The notes under the pieces were generated by a model. The model saw nothing but the letters and a program-made list of their open reading frames with translations, was not told where the DNA came from and did no database searches. Both the position numbers and the translations under genes were made by a program. Below are positions 43,178 through 55,680 of a DNA stretch of 64,000 nucleotides, one piece after another (position 1 is the stretch's first letter; each line of letters starts with the position of its first letter). The DNA is from Copromyces sp. CBS 386.78 (taxonomy: Eukaryota; Ascomycota; Sordariomycetes; Sordariales; Sordariaceae): NCBI GenBank assembly GCA_030685235.1, contig MU839179.1, forward strand, positions 62,001 to 126,000. Reading direction: 5' to 3'.

Positions 43178-44899
43178 TTAGAACTTGACCTTGGCCATGG
43201 AGCCCTCCTCGACAAGAGCCTTGTGCATGTCGAAAGCGTTGAAGAGAAGGTGGGGCTCGTGGCCCATGCCCTTGCGGAGGCACTCAAACTCGGCCTTCTC
43301 GAAGTAGGCCTTGAGGATAGGCTTGTAGACATCATGGACGCACTTGTCGATGATGACGCGGGCGCGCTCGCGGGGGCTGAGGCCACGGACATCGGCGAGA
43401 CCGTTCTCGGTGACGATGACGTCGAGATCGTGCTCGGTCTGGTCGATGTGGGTGCACATGGGGACGATGCAAGAAACACCGTTGGGGTCCGTCTTGGAGG
43501 GACGGGTGGAGGGAGTGTGCATGATGGAGTACTTGGAGTTGCGGAGGAAATCGGCAGAACCACCAAGACCGTTGAGCATGCGGGAGCCCATGACGTTGGT
43601 CGAGTTGGCGTGGGCGTAGATGTCGACCTCGACGGGGGTGTTCATGCCGATGACACCGAGACGGCGGATGATCTCGGGAGCGTTGGAGACGGACTGAGAA
43701 CGGAGGAGGAGCTTGTCATAGTAGTTGTCCCAGTTCTTGTAGAAGCGCTCGAAGCCGTCGGGCGAGAAGCGGATCGAGGTGGCGGTAGCGAAGTCAAGCT
43801 TGCCGGCATCGAAGAGGTCGAGGAAGGTATCCTGGATAACCTCAGTCCAGACGTTGAGGTTCTTGAAGTTGGAGTTCTCGAGACCACCAATGACGGCGTT
43901 GGCGATGTTGCCGATACCGGACTGGATGGGGAGCAGGTTCTTGGGGAGGCGGCCGTGGGCGACCTCGTGCTCCAAGAACTCGATCAGGTGGCCGGCGATG
44001 GCGAAGGCCTTGTCGTCAGCGGGGGTGTTGGGGAGGGTCTGATCGGGGGTGGTGCACTCGATGATACCGACAACCTTCTCGGGGTCGATGGGGATCGAAG
44101 TAGTACCGATGCGGTCCCTGCACTGGGTGACGAGCAAGGGCTTGCGGTGGGGAGGGAGGTCGGAGAAGGTGATATCGTGGAGACCGTCGAAGCTGGGGAG
44201 GGCGGTGTTGACCTCGATGATGATCTTGTCGGCCATCTGGAGGAGCTCGGGGGTGGCACCGACCGAGGCACCGGGGACGATGGAGCCGTCCTCCTTGATC
44301 TCGGTAGCCTCAACGCAGACGACATCGAGACCCTTGCTGTCCTTGCGGTCCTTGGTGTAGTAGCCCTGTGCGCGAACGGGGTTAGCAAGGCGTTTGCGAC
44401 AGGTGATTTTGCGCAGTTTGCGCCGAGTTCGCGGCAGCTTACGTAGACGAGATCAGTGGGGAACATGGACAAGTGCTTGTCGAAGAAGTTGATGCGACCC
44501 TCGTTGATACCCTTGGCAATGTTCTTGCCGACCTGATGGGGAGCGCGACGGCTGATCATGTCGAGACCAGCCCAGCGGTTCTCGGTCTCCGCACCGGCGG
44601 AGGCACCGACGAAAAGGTTGTACTTGAGCTGGCCCTGGAGGCCGTTCTTCTCGACGTGGTCAGCGAGCATGGTAGGGACCTTCCTGTTGGGCGGGAGACA
44701 TGATTAGCACCTGTTTCGCGATGCGGTATTTCCAAACTTTTTCTTACTTGGGGTAGCCGACACCGGTGAAACCGGACCAGCCGATGTAGGTGCCATTGGG
44801 GAAGTGCTGAAGCATGTCCTCGGGGGAGCAAAGCTTCTTGAGCATGGAAGGGCGCTTAACGCGCGACCTGAGGGCCGCGGAGGCAATGGGCGACGCCAT
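43178..44899 (-). CDS. acu-8: Acetyl-CoA hydrolase / CoA-transferase
   Basis: Exons 44899-44748, 44683-44443 and 44365-43178 on the minus strand, 526 residues. Introns 44684-44747 (gtaaga...caacag, branch gctaatc) and 44366-44442 (gtaagc...cacag, branch gctaacc). N terminus [20 protein letters not shown], then [53 protein letters not shown] and [16 protein letters not shown]. These match Ach1/ACU-8 enzymes, which move CoA between short acyl-CoAs and acetate/propionate (or hydrolyse acetyl-CoA), mainly in mitochondria. The length agrees with the family. In Neurospora, acu-8 is needed for growth on acetate. The symbol rests on clear family identity plus the organism guess. Strong C-ending codon bias suggests high expression; it also produces a 407-codon antisense frame that is not a gene. 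Confidence 0.92.
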
Positions 44900-47800
44900 C
44901 GTGATGTGGATGTGGTGTTGTGATTAGAGAGAAAGATAGAGCGGAGATGGGGATGAGGATTCCTTGGACGACGCAGAAAAGGATCGCGGAGGAGGTCAAG
45001 GAGTCGGAGAAGACAACAGGAGTAAGAAAGAAAAGATGGGAAGAAGTGGACAAGAGATGGACAAGAGACGGAAGCGGAACAACAGAAAAACACACAACGG
45101 GGGAATGAAGACGGTACGGATCGCTGTTTCGAAACTCGGGACAAAAAAGGGTTAATAAAAGAGCGCAACGGCAGGGCTTCTTTTTACGACTGGAGACTCC
45201 ATCAACACGTCCGGGATAAGGGCTTTTCCCGAATTGCGGAGAGGATTGTATTCTGTAGACGCAGGAGCGGTAGGTAGCGTGATGCATGCACCAGACTGGA
45301 GCAATACATCATCGCCAGACCGCCCGGGATTGGCGGCTTGTAATTCGACGCTGAGCTGGATATGGCGGGGTAGATTTGCGAGGGATTGAGCTGGCGGCGT
45401 CGCGGCGACGTCGGGTTCGGGGCCCCACGATACACTACACTACAAGTGACCTGGACCGGCGGCGTCGGGTTCGGGGCCCCACGATACACATGTACACTAC
45501 AAGTGACCGGCACAATGGGGGAGACAAAGAGGCGCGCTGCATGATTGGCCAGTTTCTTGGATCCCCAAACGCCCAGACCATTCTTTCCTTCCAAAATCCA
45601 ATTCCATCTCTTCCCTTTGCCCCTTCATCATGTCACCCAAAAGGCCCGTGCTCTTCCATTTGTCCCGTCTTTCATCTCTTTTGCCTAGCAGTTCCATTCC
45701 TTCGGGCGTTCGGTGTTGGGCGGGGCCCGGCTGATATCCAAAGGCTCCGCTGGCCCGGACCAAACACAGCCCACCCTCGGTAATCACGGAGCTCCCCTGA
45801 TCATGACTCGCGGCACAACCACACCACCACCAAGTCCACGTGAAAGTGTGGAACCGCCAACGAACCGTGAATCTGTCGATACATACCCCTCGTTCGATGT
45901 TGGGCGACTTCCACCAAACCCGACCGGCGCGCCGTCCGAACACGAGATCGTCTTGTTTTGGTGGCAATGCTTCGCCAACATCCTCATCCCCAGTGATCTC
46001 GCCTTCGGCCTCCATCCCTTCTTCCCCATTCTCCGCCATCTCCGTCCATGTTGACAGCTTGTCATCTCGTGGGTTCCCACACCTCGTGTCATCATCGATG
46101 ATTTCCATCCACTCTCGCGCGCCGGCAAGGACGGAACATGAGTGGCGAGGTCGGTGCCAGTGTTTATTTATACTTTCCAAACCGGAGGATCTGCGTTGCG
46201 TCTCTGTCCGCTCCGTACGGCGCCGCCCTTGACAAGTGAAGCAGCATGAAAGCGGGCTTGCGGGAGCCGGCCGAGTGAGTTGTCGGGGACAAAAGGCCGG
46301 GATAACCTATGTTGATGCCGGCCGGACTCTATCCACCCTTTTAGTCCTCCGCACGCATGACCTTCGGAGGCCGGATGTCGTTGATCCAGACCAGTCGCCA
46401 CCCCCCGAAACAACCCCGTCTCTGCTCCCATTGCCCTTCCGCACTCCTGTTCTTTTGCACCGCGTCGCTTCCCCATGAACCATCAGGAGCCTTCTCCGGC
46501 CGGCGTCGTGGCCACTTGTCCGGGTTCACTAGCGATTTCCTAGCGTTGAGATCGCGGTCGGTGGTCGTCGGTGGTCGTCGGCGTTCGGGGTTGGCTCTGT
46601 TTGAGGTTTTCACTACCAGAACTCTGTGCCACCGCCAGATATAGTTGGCTTTCTCGGCATGTTGAATCCATTGCCGTCCTCAAACTCGTCTGTTGCTGCT
46701 GGGCATTTTTGTCGTCTTGGCGATCCGTCAAAAAGCTTGCGCGTCTACGAACAGCACAAGATCTTCTGGAGATGCTTCGGCGAGATTGGTGTCGCTGTCG
46801 TCCCTTTTATATCCCAGACTACCCCCTCTCAGCACTTTCGTCACCCCCAAGCCGCAAGTCTGGCGCATCCAATCAAGCTCCCTATTTCCTCCTGGCAGAA
46901 ATATGTCTGCAGGGCAGTTTCATCACCCTGACACACCAAAGTGCCTGACAAGCACTGGCAGAGGCATGGTGACGTGCATGATTGTCATGGAGGGTCGGCT
47001 GCTCGTGTTAACGCTTCGCCTGCAGCGGCAGCTTGGAAAATGCCATGTGGGTTGATTTCGAAAGTTCAGCTCTTGATCTCATACGTCGCTCGCCATACTT
47101 GGACTACCGACCTGCCTTTCTTTCGTTGCGTGATCATAGGTCATGTCCTATCGGTCTCAAACCAGAGCTCTTCGACGACAGACCTTGGTACCATTCGAGG
47201 GATCCCATGCTGCTCTTCAGGGTGTATGGTAGTCCGAGAAACAGCAAAACAAGATCTTGAACAGGTCTTTGCTTCACATTGGTATAAGGTTCGTCACTGC
47301 TGGACAGGCGCCTGGCCTTACCTATTGCCACCTAGGTCTAGTCTAGGCCCAGCATCTGGTGAAGTCGGATCCGCAACAACGATGCTTGCCGCCATCCCTC
47401 ATCATCTCTGTGGTGTTTTGCCGTGGTGTCAGTCACACGACGCAGAACTTGGTGACGAGGTGAAGATCTCTGGTCAAGAGCGTCCTCTCTGGGAAGCATC
47501 TTGTCGCCAAATGGCTGAGTACCTTTAGCATCCCATCCGGGCACAACCTCAACAACAATCAGCTCCCTCCATCCCGGAGATTCACTTAAACTTTTTCAAG
47601 AGTAAGGTTCGGCGTGGTACCCGTCCGATACCCGACGGATGTCACCAACCACCCGAACGGCTGGCTCTGGAGAGCAAACACTTTTGGTACACTGTATCAC
47701 ATGTCAGTTTCCGCGCGTCCCCTAATCCAAAAAAAAAAAAAAAAAAAAAAAAGCCTAAATCTAGACGGCGATAGGGTTTGCTTGTGGGGGGGAACCAGTC

Positions 47801-48048
47801 GTACAAACATTTACTACCTTGCTTCTGGCATTGTTTGCGGTGGGAAGGAAACAACAGACCAACCAGGCCGTGTAACCTCACGTGTGATTTGGAGTCGGGT
47901 CCCTGCGATGCGATGCGATCCGACAAGGCTATTTCGACGACTTGTCGAAAGTCGACCGACTGGAGAGGATACTATAACCACCGGTTTGGAGAATCCTCGT
48001 ACTGAAAGTCTTGGGTCGTGGAAATAATCCTATAAAGGCGAAAGAAAC
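44900..48048. other. Intergenic region with weak coding signals
   Basis: Includes the acu-8 promoter. A minus frame at 45784-46180 is acidic and protein-like (MEIIDDDTRCGNPRDDKL) but lacks a domain or a clear gene end. A plus frame at 46941-47528 (195 codons) is also unassigned. A poly-A run of about 23 lies at 47730-47752. Confidence 0.35.
45402..45512. repeat. Tandem duplication of about 60 bp
   Basis: CGTCGGGTTCGGGGCCCCAC is followed by ACGATACAC and ACACTACAAGTGACC. The set occurs twice in a row. Confidence 0.7.
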
Positions 48049-51000
48049 CAGGGCTTCACATAAATCAAATCAAATCAAATCTGAGGTCTGATTTGGCTTG
48101 TTTGAGATATTTCGAGTCCCGATTTACGTTGTTGAGGGGTTATTTGATTTACTTTACATAAATTTGCGCACAGATTATAAATTTTCCGGCCATATCCCCC
48201 CCCCCTATAACCTAATATTGTAAATACCCCGTTTTACTACCAATTCTTATATAAAGCAATACGCTCGATAGTTGTATATAATAAATTGTACCTCTATTAA
48301 CCGATCACAAATCTCGTCTTACTAAATACCCTCTCCGCCTTATTAAATATCGCTAATATCGTTAATATAGCGATAGCTATACGTAATAATTTAGGAAAAT
48401 AGTCTTACTAGTAATAATATACCTACTACAATATTAAATTTATAATAATATCCTTCTTTATTATACGTAAGGCGAAGTACGATTCCAATTCGCTAAAATT
48501 AACCTTATTACTAAATGAATTAAAAAAATCGTCTTTAAATATATATTCCTAATAATATACTTCTCTTTCTTTATATTATAGATTCGGAATTAAATTATAA
48601 TAAATATTATCGTTGTAATATTATTTTAAAAAGATCTCTTTAAATATTTCAATTAAACCTACTCCTTTTACTAACTTATAATATAAATAGAGAATTCGCT
48701 TTCGTTTAGTAGGGTATAATAATATTACTATTTAATATAGTTAGCTATCTTCTAATACCCCTAAATACTCTTCCAACTTCCTTATTAAAAGGTTAATATT
48801 ATTACGAATAAACCGATTATTATTAATATTAAAATCTATTTAACGAATTTCTTCTAATAGTATTAGGCGAATTTATTAAGGGCGGGGTTAATTATAACTG
48901 ATTCGAAGTACATTATTATAATCTTAATACTAAATAAGTAAAATACGGGGGTAGTATAGTCGTCGACTAAATCTAGCGGTTTTATTAATTTAATAATTAA
49001 TAAACTTAGCGAAAGGATAGCGAAAAGAGATATTAGAACTACTATTAAAAGGTTTAATTTCGAAACGGGTTAAATATATAGATTTCTATCGTTTAAATTC
49101 TTCGATTAATTTCTTCAAATCGAAAAGGATACTACTAAAGTTAGATTACTTATCTTTATACTATAATATAAATTCTTTAAACTTCGAGAAGATAATATTA
49201 ACAACAATTAATACAGCTTAATTATCGTTTATTAAAAGTTTAAATTTCTTATTTTCTAATTCCTTCTTATATATTAAATACTAGTAATTTAATACTTATT
49301 ATAATCGTATAGTACATATAATTATATTATACTACGAATTCTAACGAATCGAATTATTTTAAACGAAATTAAAAATTTTTTCGTTATTGTTAATATAGAA
49401 ATTTCTAAACCTTGTAATTTATTTTAGAATTATATCACTAACTATTAATTTACGAAAGTTCGCTTTCTTCTATAGTAATTGTTAAATAAAAATAATAAAA
49501 TTATAGAATTTACTAAATGTATTTTACTTCTTTTAAAAAGTTAGAAATTTTACCTTCTCCTCTTTTAATATAGCAGGGTCGAATTTTTAATTAATAAAAT
49601 TAAGAATATTTCCTTCGAAAAAGGTTTTTACTATTAAATTAAAGATATAACCTAAATAGTATACGCAATAATTAAATATATTAATATCGTTGTAGAATTT
49701 AAATACGTATTTAATTATTTTATTATTCGTATTCGTATTATTAGATTAGAAGTAATATAATTTATTACGGATATTATAATCGTTAATTACCTTATTAATA
49801 ATAGCGCTTATTAATTCCGGTCGATTAATAATTATTTTACTATAATATCTATCGGGATCGGTCGGATTTTACTAATATTTTTACCTCTATAATAACCCTT
49901 AACGTAAGGTATTATAATAAATCGAATTTAAAGTACGCTAAATATATCGGTAAAGTATATAACGACGGCGAATATCGTATAACTATTCAGCGAAGTCTAT
50001 AGATCGAAGGAGAAATAAACTTTATATAGGGTTATAGTAAACTATTATTATAAACGGGCCTTATTTCCAATAAACTGATCCTCTAACTATTTTCCTATTA
50101 TTATTAAATTTTTAAGTAAAATAATATTAGCGACGGCAGGGTTTAATAATTTTATTAATACGCAAAAGTCCGTATTCTCTACGATCGAAAATCCTAAATT
50201 AAAAGAAATAACGAAATTAATTAGCGACTCTTTAATATTTTCGCCGACGACGGCTATAATAATTTATAATAATAATATAGAGGGTTAGGAATGATTAAAG
50301 GAAGTACGTATATTATTATTACTATATTATCGTTTATTTAATTCTAATTCTTTCCCTCTCTTATAAATATTATAAACCTTATTTAAATAGTTCGCTAATA
50401 GGGTTATCGCCTTTAAATTAAAGATTTAGCTATATTTACCGTAGTAAAAGAATTTCCTATCCTTTTCATTATTACTAAATAATCGGATTAGTCGTATACC
50501 TTAATCGTTAATTTATAACCGTTCTTTACGTTTTTAATATATTTAAATCTTAAGAATATATTTCCGATAATTGTATTCTACGTACGGCCATTCTACTATA
50601 GATTTTCGAACGATCTTATCGGCGTTATATTATTTTAATTTAGTAATACGTACTTTAAACGAACGACGAAATATATAGCCGAATAGAATATAGGGTTGAG
50701 GCGACTCTAGTACTTCGTTTAGTAGGGGGGATCGTAGGGTTATAGCGGCGTCGGTTAGCACAATTATTAATTAATTCGACTAGAATATAGTAATCTAATA
50801 TATTAATCTAATATATATTACTATTAAAATTAATTTAATAAATAGAGTACTAATAAATCTAATTAATAAAGGAAGTAGAAAAATAGCGAGCAAGGGGAAA
50901 TAGGGGGATATAATATACTTTTAAAATACTACGATTTCTCGCTAATAGCAGACTTCAATATAATTTCTATACTAATATACGATTTTTTCTAGAGCAGTTA

Positions 51001-51218
51001 TACAACCTTTATACCCGACCGTCTACAGCAAAAATCATACTACATATATCGGAGAAGCAGGTTACTACAGAAATTTCAACCCTCTGACGAAACAAATACG
51101 CAAATCAAACAAATCAAATCACTGCCCAGATTTGGCTTGATCCAGCACTCGATTTGGTTTACTGGGACCCGGTCTGGTTTGCTTTGCTTTACTACGGTTT
51201 GATTTACGTGAAGCCCTG
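48049..51218 (-). mobile_element. hAT-superfamily DNA transposon, RIP-mutated
   Basis: 3170 bp bounded by inverted ends CAGGGCTTCACATAAATCAA and its right counterpart (CAGGGCTTCACGTAAATCAA). A perfect 8-bp target duplication AAAGAAAC stands at 48041-48048 and 51219-51226. CAGGG ends with an 8-bp duplication are typical of hAT. The interior is AT-rich with no intact frame. On the minus strand near 48400-48270 a mutated hAT dimerisation domain is readable: LTILAIFNKAERVFSKTRFV, later YTTIERIALYKNW. So transposase ran right to left with its C terminus near 48.3 kb. The outer about 130 bp at each end escaped heavy mutation. Confidence 0.88.
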
Positions 51219-51467
51219 AAAGAAACCCCATAACAGCTTGGCGCTCGGCTTGGCTCAATCCAATTGTCGTGTTGTTATGGTTAAAATGGTAACGCGTCGC
51301 ATTCCTCTTTTTTTTTTTTAGGTCAGGACTCGGACACCCATCACCAAATCGACAATCGATAGGATCTGGAACCGATCCTCCCAAGGGGAAAAAAAAAAAG
51401 GAGAACGGTCTGGGCGATTCGACAACACAACATAACAGTAACAACACCGAGGGGATGGATGGGATTG

Positions 51468-51505
<38 letters not shown>

Positions 51506-53904
51506 CTATCTTCTTAATTGTATGTAGGCGGCGAAACGTTACATGCAGGCACCCAGCGGGCATCTGCAACAACAGCCGAGCTACGGTACCTAGAGGTAGG
51601 TAGTATACTCCAAATCTGCAGCGGTCGGTCCCTCGTTTCGGCAAACGGAGGGTTACACTCACTCACGCACCTCGCACGCTCGCCATTTATAGACTTGTGA
51701 GTGCGCTCGTGTCCTTTTTCAGTCTGGCCCTGGGAAAGTCATCCAGTCGTTCAGACGTTCCAGTCGTTTTTCTCCGCACTCGACGACGGACTTCTCTGGG
51801 ACGGGAATGGGGGATTTGCAGAGATGCAGGGAGCGAAGCGGGGGAAAGAGATGGAGAGGTCGGGGAAAGTGGAGATGCTTGTGTTTCCCCAGATTGGGTC
51901 ACGTGCTGTTCAACAGTTCAATTGCGATCGATCCTTTTTGCAGGAACCCGTCGGTTCATTGAAACATTTTCGCTTTTTCGACCCAACCCAACCCGACCGT
52001 GGTTTGCACAAAACTGCGGTTTCAGTGCTTTGCTTTGCATTTATTTGTTGACGCTAATAGTCAGAGTCATGTCAATCGAATCAACAGCTTCAAAATACAA
52101 GTACCTTACATTACTACTAGGCAGACCCGATACCGAACCGATACGAAATAGTTATGGAATCTCGAGGCTAACGGCCACCTTATTCGGGCCGTTACGTTCC
52201 TTTTCTTTTTTCTCATCACACGTTCATTTTCGCTTTGATTTGCTTGACACTTCTTTTGCGCCTCCCCCCCCCCCCCCCTTCACGAGACACGAAGCCCAAA
52301 AAGGATGGATGGCTGACTGACTGATCAATTCCCCCAACGAGACGTGAACCTAAGCTTTTTGGGCGCCGCGGGTGGATAAGGTGCTGCTGCCGAGCGGCAT
52401 GGCTGGACGCTGGACGCTGGAGCCCCTCGTTCCCTTGCGGCACAGCGAGTTGGGCGGGCGATGGGACTTTATTGTGTAGAGAAGTATCCTGCCAATATGG
52501 TTGTTAGCTTTGTCGCAGCGGTTAAAGTGGTGATGCTAACAGCTTCTGGACCTCGGTACCTTACTTACCGAGCATTCTCGCACTTACACGCTCGAGGTCA
52601 GCACTTCCCCAAAACGGGTCTTTATCAAGACGGGATATTTCTCGCCGGACTCAACGTGAGTTCGCCCTCTAGGTAATTGATTCGTTTTCCGTTTCGTTTC
52701 GTTTCGTTTCGTTTCGTTTTTTTCTCTTTGCTTGCTCCAAGGGGCTCTCATTTTATCATTACGTCCCGTCTTACGCCGGCGTCTTGCCCGTCTTGCCCGT
52801 CTTGCCCGTCTTGTTTGTTTGTTTGTTTGTTACGCATTTCTGCATTCCTTCGGTCGGTCTCAGAACTGCGCCGTGGCTTTGATCAGCCCTGTTCAATATT
52901 CCCGTCCCCGCCTTCATTCGTTACAGGAGCTGTGTGACAGCGGGGAAAGGAAGCTACACCACAAAAGTGTCACGTAGCCTGCCTGTTGCCCTCCTCTTTA
53001 TCTGGAGTCGAGTCGAGACAACCGTGGGATTCATTCCTTTCAACAACAAATCGTTGGTCGATTCGGAATTGGCTATTGGTTCAACCAATGTCTGTCAGCC
53101 CTTGGCCTTTTTTTTGTTTTTCCTTCTGCGCCCTATCCTATCCTGCCCTCTCTGGGCTATGCGGTTGTTGTGCGTACAGTGTACGGTGTTAAGGTTCGCC
53201 TGGTCGTGTGCACTTTTCTATTCTTGACCTGGCGCCGTGTCATGTGGCGAACGAGGTTACACTTTTGAGGCGTTGGAGAAAGGGTGTCGGGTATCGTCGT
53301 CTATCTCAACGTTACTACTACCCTCTTACTTTTTCTGGACAGCTGGATGTCCAACATCCTTCGGGCTGTACCGTACCGTACCGTACAATATCCCGTGCTC
53401 TTTTCAAGTCAATGGAAGCAGCTGGCTTTTATCACCTTATCTGTCAAGTGTCATTGAGAAACTCGGATACAATCAAGCGGGAACCAGGATCGATATCGAA
53501 CGGGAGAGGTGCTGCTGCATGGTCTTGATGAAGTGGCACACATGATCTATCAACCTTATCTTGATTCGTTTCTTTGCCCCTGGCTTCCATTGCTGTTTGC
53601 CGCGTCTTTCTGTGAAGGGAACATACATATTAGCCGTGCGAACCGTCGTCGTAGCAGGCGACTAAGGTAGCATCGGCCAATCCTTCCAATTTTCACGGTG
53701 CGCCGTACCACCTCCCCGGTCCTCGACCAGTCTAGTCGCACACACACTAGTCTAGTTCCCCGCGCAACCACGCCGTCGAGACTTGGCGCTTGACTTTTCT
53801 TCTGGTCCTCCCCCAATTCCTGACCTCCAAATCCCTTCACTTCCCCCTTTCATATCCTGTCGCGAACTGTTCATCCATTGACCCAGCAGTTCTCGACAAC
53901 AACC
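51219..53904. other. Intergenic region with microsatellites; promoter of UNC-93-like gene
   Basis: No supported gene. Simple repeats: GCA/CAG run at 51471-51504, C tract at about 52264-52278, CGTTT repeats at about 52690-52720, TCTTGCCCG repeats followed by TTTG repeats at about 52781-52831. Confidence 0.45.
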
Positions 53905-55680
53905 ATGGCCGACGAAAAGCAACCGGCCGTCGCCCCGGCCGCCGATACGACTCGCGAAGTCACCAGCAAAGATGGCTCCCACGAAGAAATTATCACTCCC
54001 ACTCGTCCTCCCGGCTGGATGTACAAGGGCTTCAAGGTCTTCGGCCACGAGCTCTGGTACGCCTCGCCTCTCTTCCAGCTGCTCTTGGTCTCCTTGGTCT
54101 GCTTCATGTGTCCCGGCATGTACAACGCCCTCAGCGGTCTCGGCGGTGGTGGACAAGTCGATCACAAGGCTCAGGACGATGCCAGCACCGCTTTATACAG
54201 CACCTTCGCCGTCGTCGCCTTCTTCTCCGGTTCCATTGCCAACAAGCTCGGCGTTCGCTTGACCCTTTCTTTCGGCGGCCTGGGATACGTCATCTACATT
54301 GCTTCCTTCCTCAGCTACAACCACAACCAGAACCACGGCTTCGTCGTCTTCGCCGGCGCTCTCCTCGGTGTCTGCGCCGGTCTCCTCTGGACCGCCCAGG
54401 GCACCATCATGATGTCGTACCCCACCGAGGACATGAAGGGCCGCTACATCTCCTGGTTCTGGATCATCTTCAACCTCGGCGCCGTCATCGGCTCCCTGAT
54501 CCCCCTCGGCCAAAACATCAACAAGGTCGCCGGCCCCGTCACCGACGGCACCTACGTCGGATTTCTAGTGCTTACCCTGATCGGCGCCGTCCTGGCCCTG
54601 ATGCTCTGCGACGTCGGCAAGGTCCAGCGCGAAGACGGCTCCAAGGTCATCATGATGAAGAACCCCTCCTGGATCACCGAGTTCAAGGGCCTCTTCGAGA
54701 CCATCACCTCGGCCCCCTGGGTCGTTCTTTTGTTTCCCATGTTCTTCGCCTCCAACACTTTTTACACCTACCAGTCCAACGACATGAACGGCTCCCAGTT
54801 CAACACGCGCACCAGGGCGCTCAACAACACGCTTTACTGGCTCGCGCAGATCTTTGGCGCCATCATCGTCGGTTATGCTTTGGATTTCGCGGGCGCGAGA
54901 CGCTCGATTCGCGCCAAGGGAAGCTTTGTTGGTCTGATTGTCCTGACTTTTGCGATTTGGGGCGGCGGGTACGCGTGGCAGAAGGATCAGGCGACGCGCG
55001 AGGAGACGGCCGAGAAGGGCTTTGTTACGGTCGATTGGACGGATGGTGGGAAGAAGTATATCGGACCCATGTTCTTGTACATGTTTTATGGGTTTTATGA
55101 TGCTGCGTGGCAGACTTGCATTTACTGGTGAGTTTTCCTTCCCCTTCTCTTGGTGGTCGGTGGTCGGTTTGGGCTGGAGGACAGCCATGTTGGTGTTGCT
55201 AGGTATGAAGAGGGACTGACAGCTGAGGTGTTGTTGTGCAACAAACAGGTACATGGGCGCTCTCTCCAACTCGGGCCGTAAAGCCGCCAACCTCGCTGGT
55301 TTCTACAAGGGCATTCAGAGCGCTGGTGCCGCCGTGTTTTGGCGTTTGGACGGCTTGAAGAAGCCTTTTAATACCATGTTTGGTGCCACTGTAAGTTTTC
55401 TTTGTTTACCCCATCCTTAGGTACCCTCCTGATTAAGGTATCTTTTTCATCAAATGCTAATCAGTTGGTTCTGTAACAGTGGGGTCTCCTAGGCGGCGCC
55501 CTCCTCATCGCCGCTCCCGTCATCTGGATGAAGATCCAGGACACCGTTCCCCTCGAAGAAGATCTCAGGTTCAGCGACGAGACCGTTGCAGATGTTGCGG
55601 GTGCTCAGGGAGCTGCTGGTCAGGCGACGCATCCGGAGGCGGTGGTGGGTGCGAAGGATGGGGCTAAGGAGGTTGTCTGA
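53905..55680 (+). CDS. UNC-93-like MFS protein
   Basis: Exons 53905-55127, 55249-55390 and 55480-55680 give 521 residues. Introns 55128-55248 (gtgagt...aacag) and 55391-55479 (gtaagt...acag, branch gctaatc). Start ATG in a CAACCATGG context. After a 45-residue cytosolic part come 11-12 hydrophobic segments. SPLFQLLLVSLVCFMCPGMY is TM1, typical of fungal UNC-93-like proteins, followed by ALSGLGGGG. GAVIGSLIPLGQN and FGAIIVGYALDFAGARRS are further membrane/loop signatures, and WYMGALSNSGRKAANLAGFY spans the first junction. The family has been called ion-channel regulatory protein UNC-93; in fungi the substrate is mostly unknown, some members may move organic anions or siderophore-like compounds. 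C-terminal tail is cytosolic and Ala-rich. Confidence 0.9.

Noticed and set aside
43223..44446. 407-codon plus-strand open frame, Gly/Val/Asp-rich
   Set aside because: Exact antisense of the acu-8-type gene; an artefact of its strong codon bias.
46941..47528. 195-codon plus frame
   Set aside because: No family resemblance, no clear gene structure.
53790..55100. 436-codon Arg-rich plus frame
   Set aside because: Shifted frame of the UNC-93-like gene; composition (Arg/His/Leu runs) is typical of frame-shifted GC-rich coding DNA.
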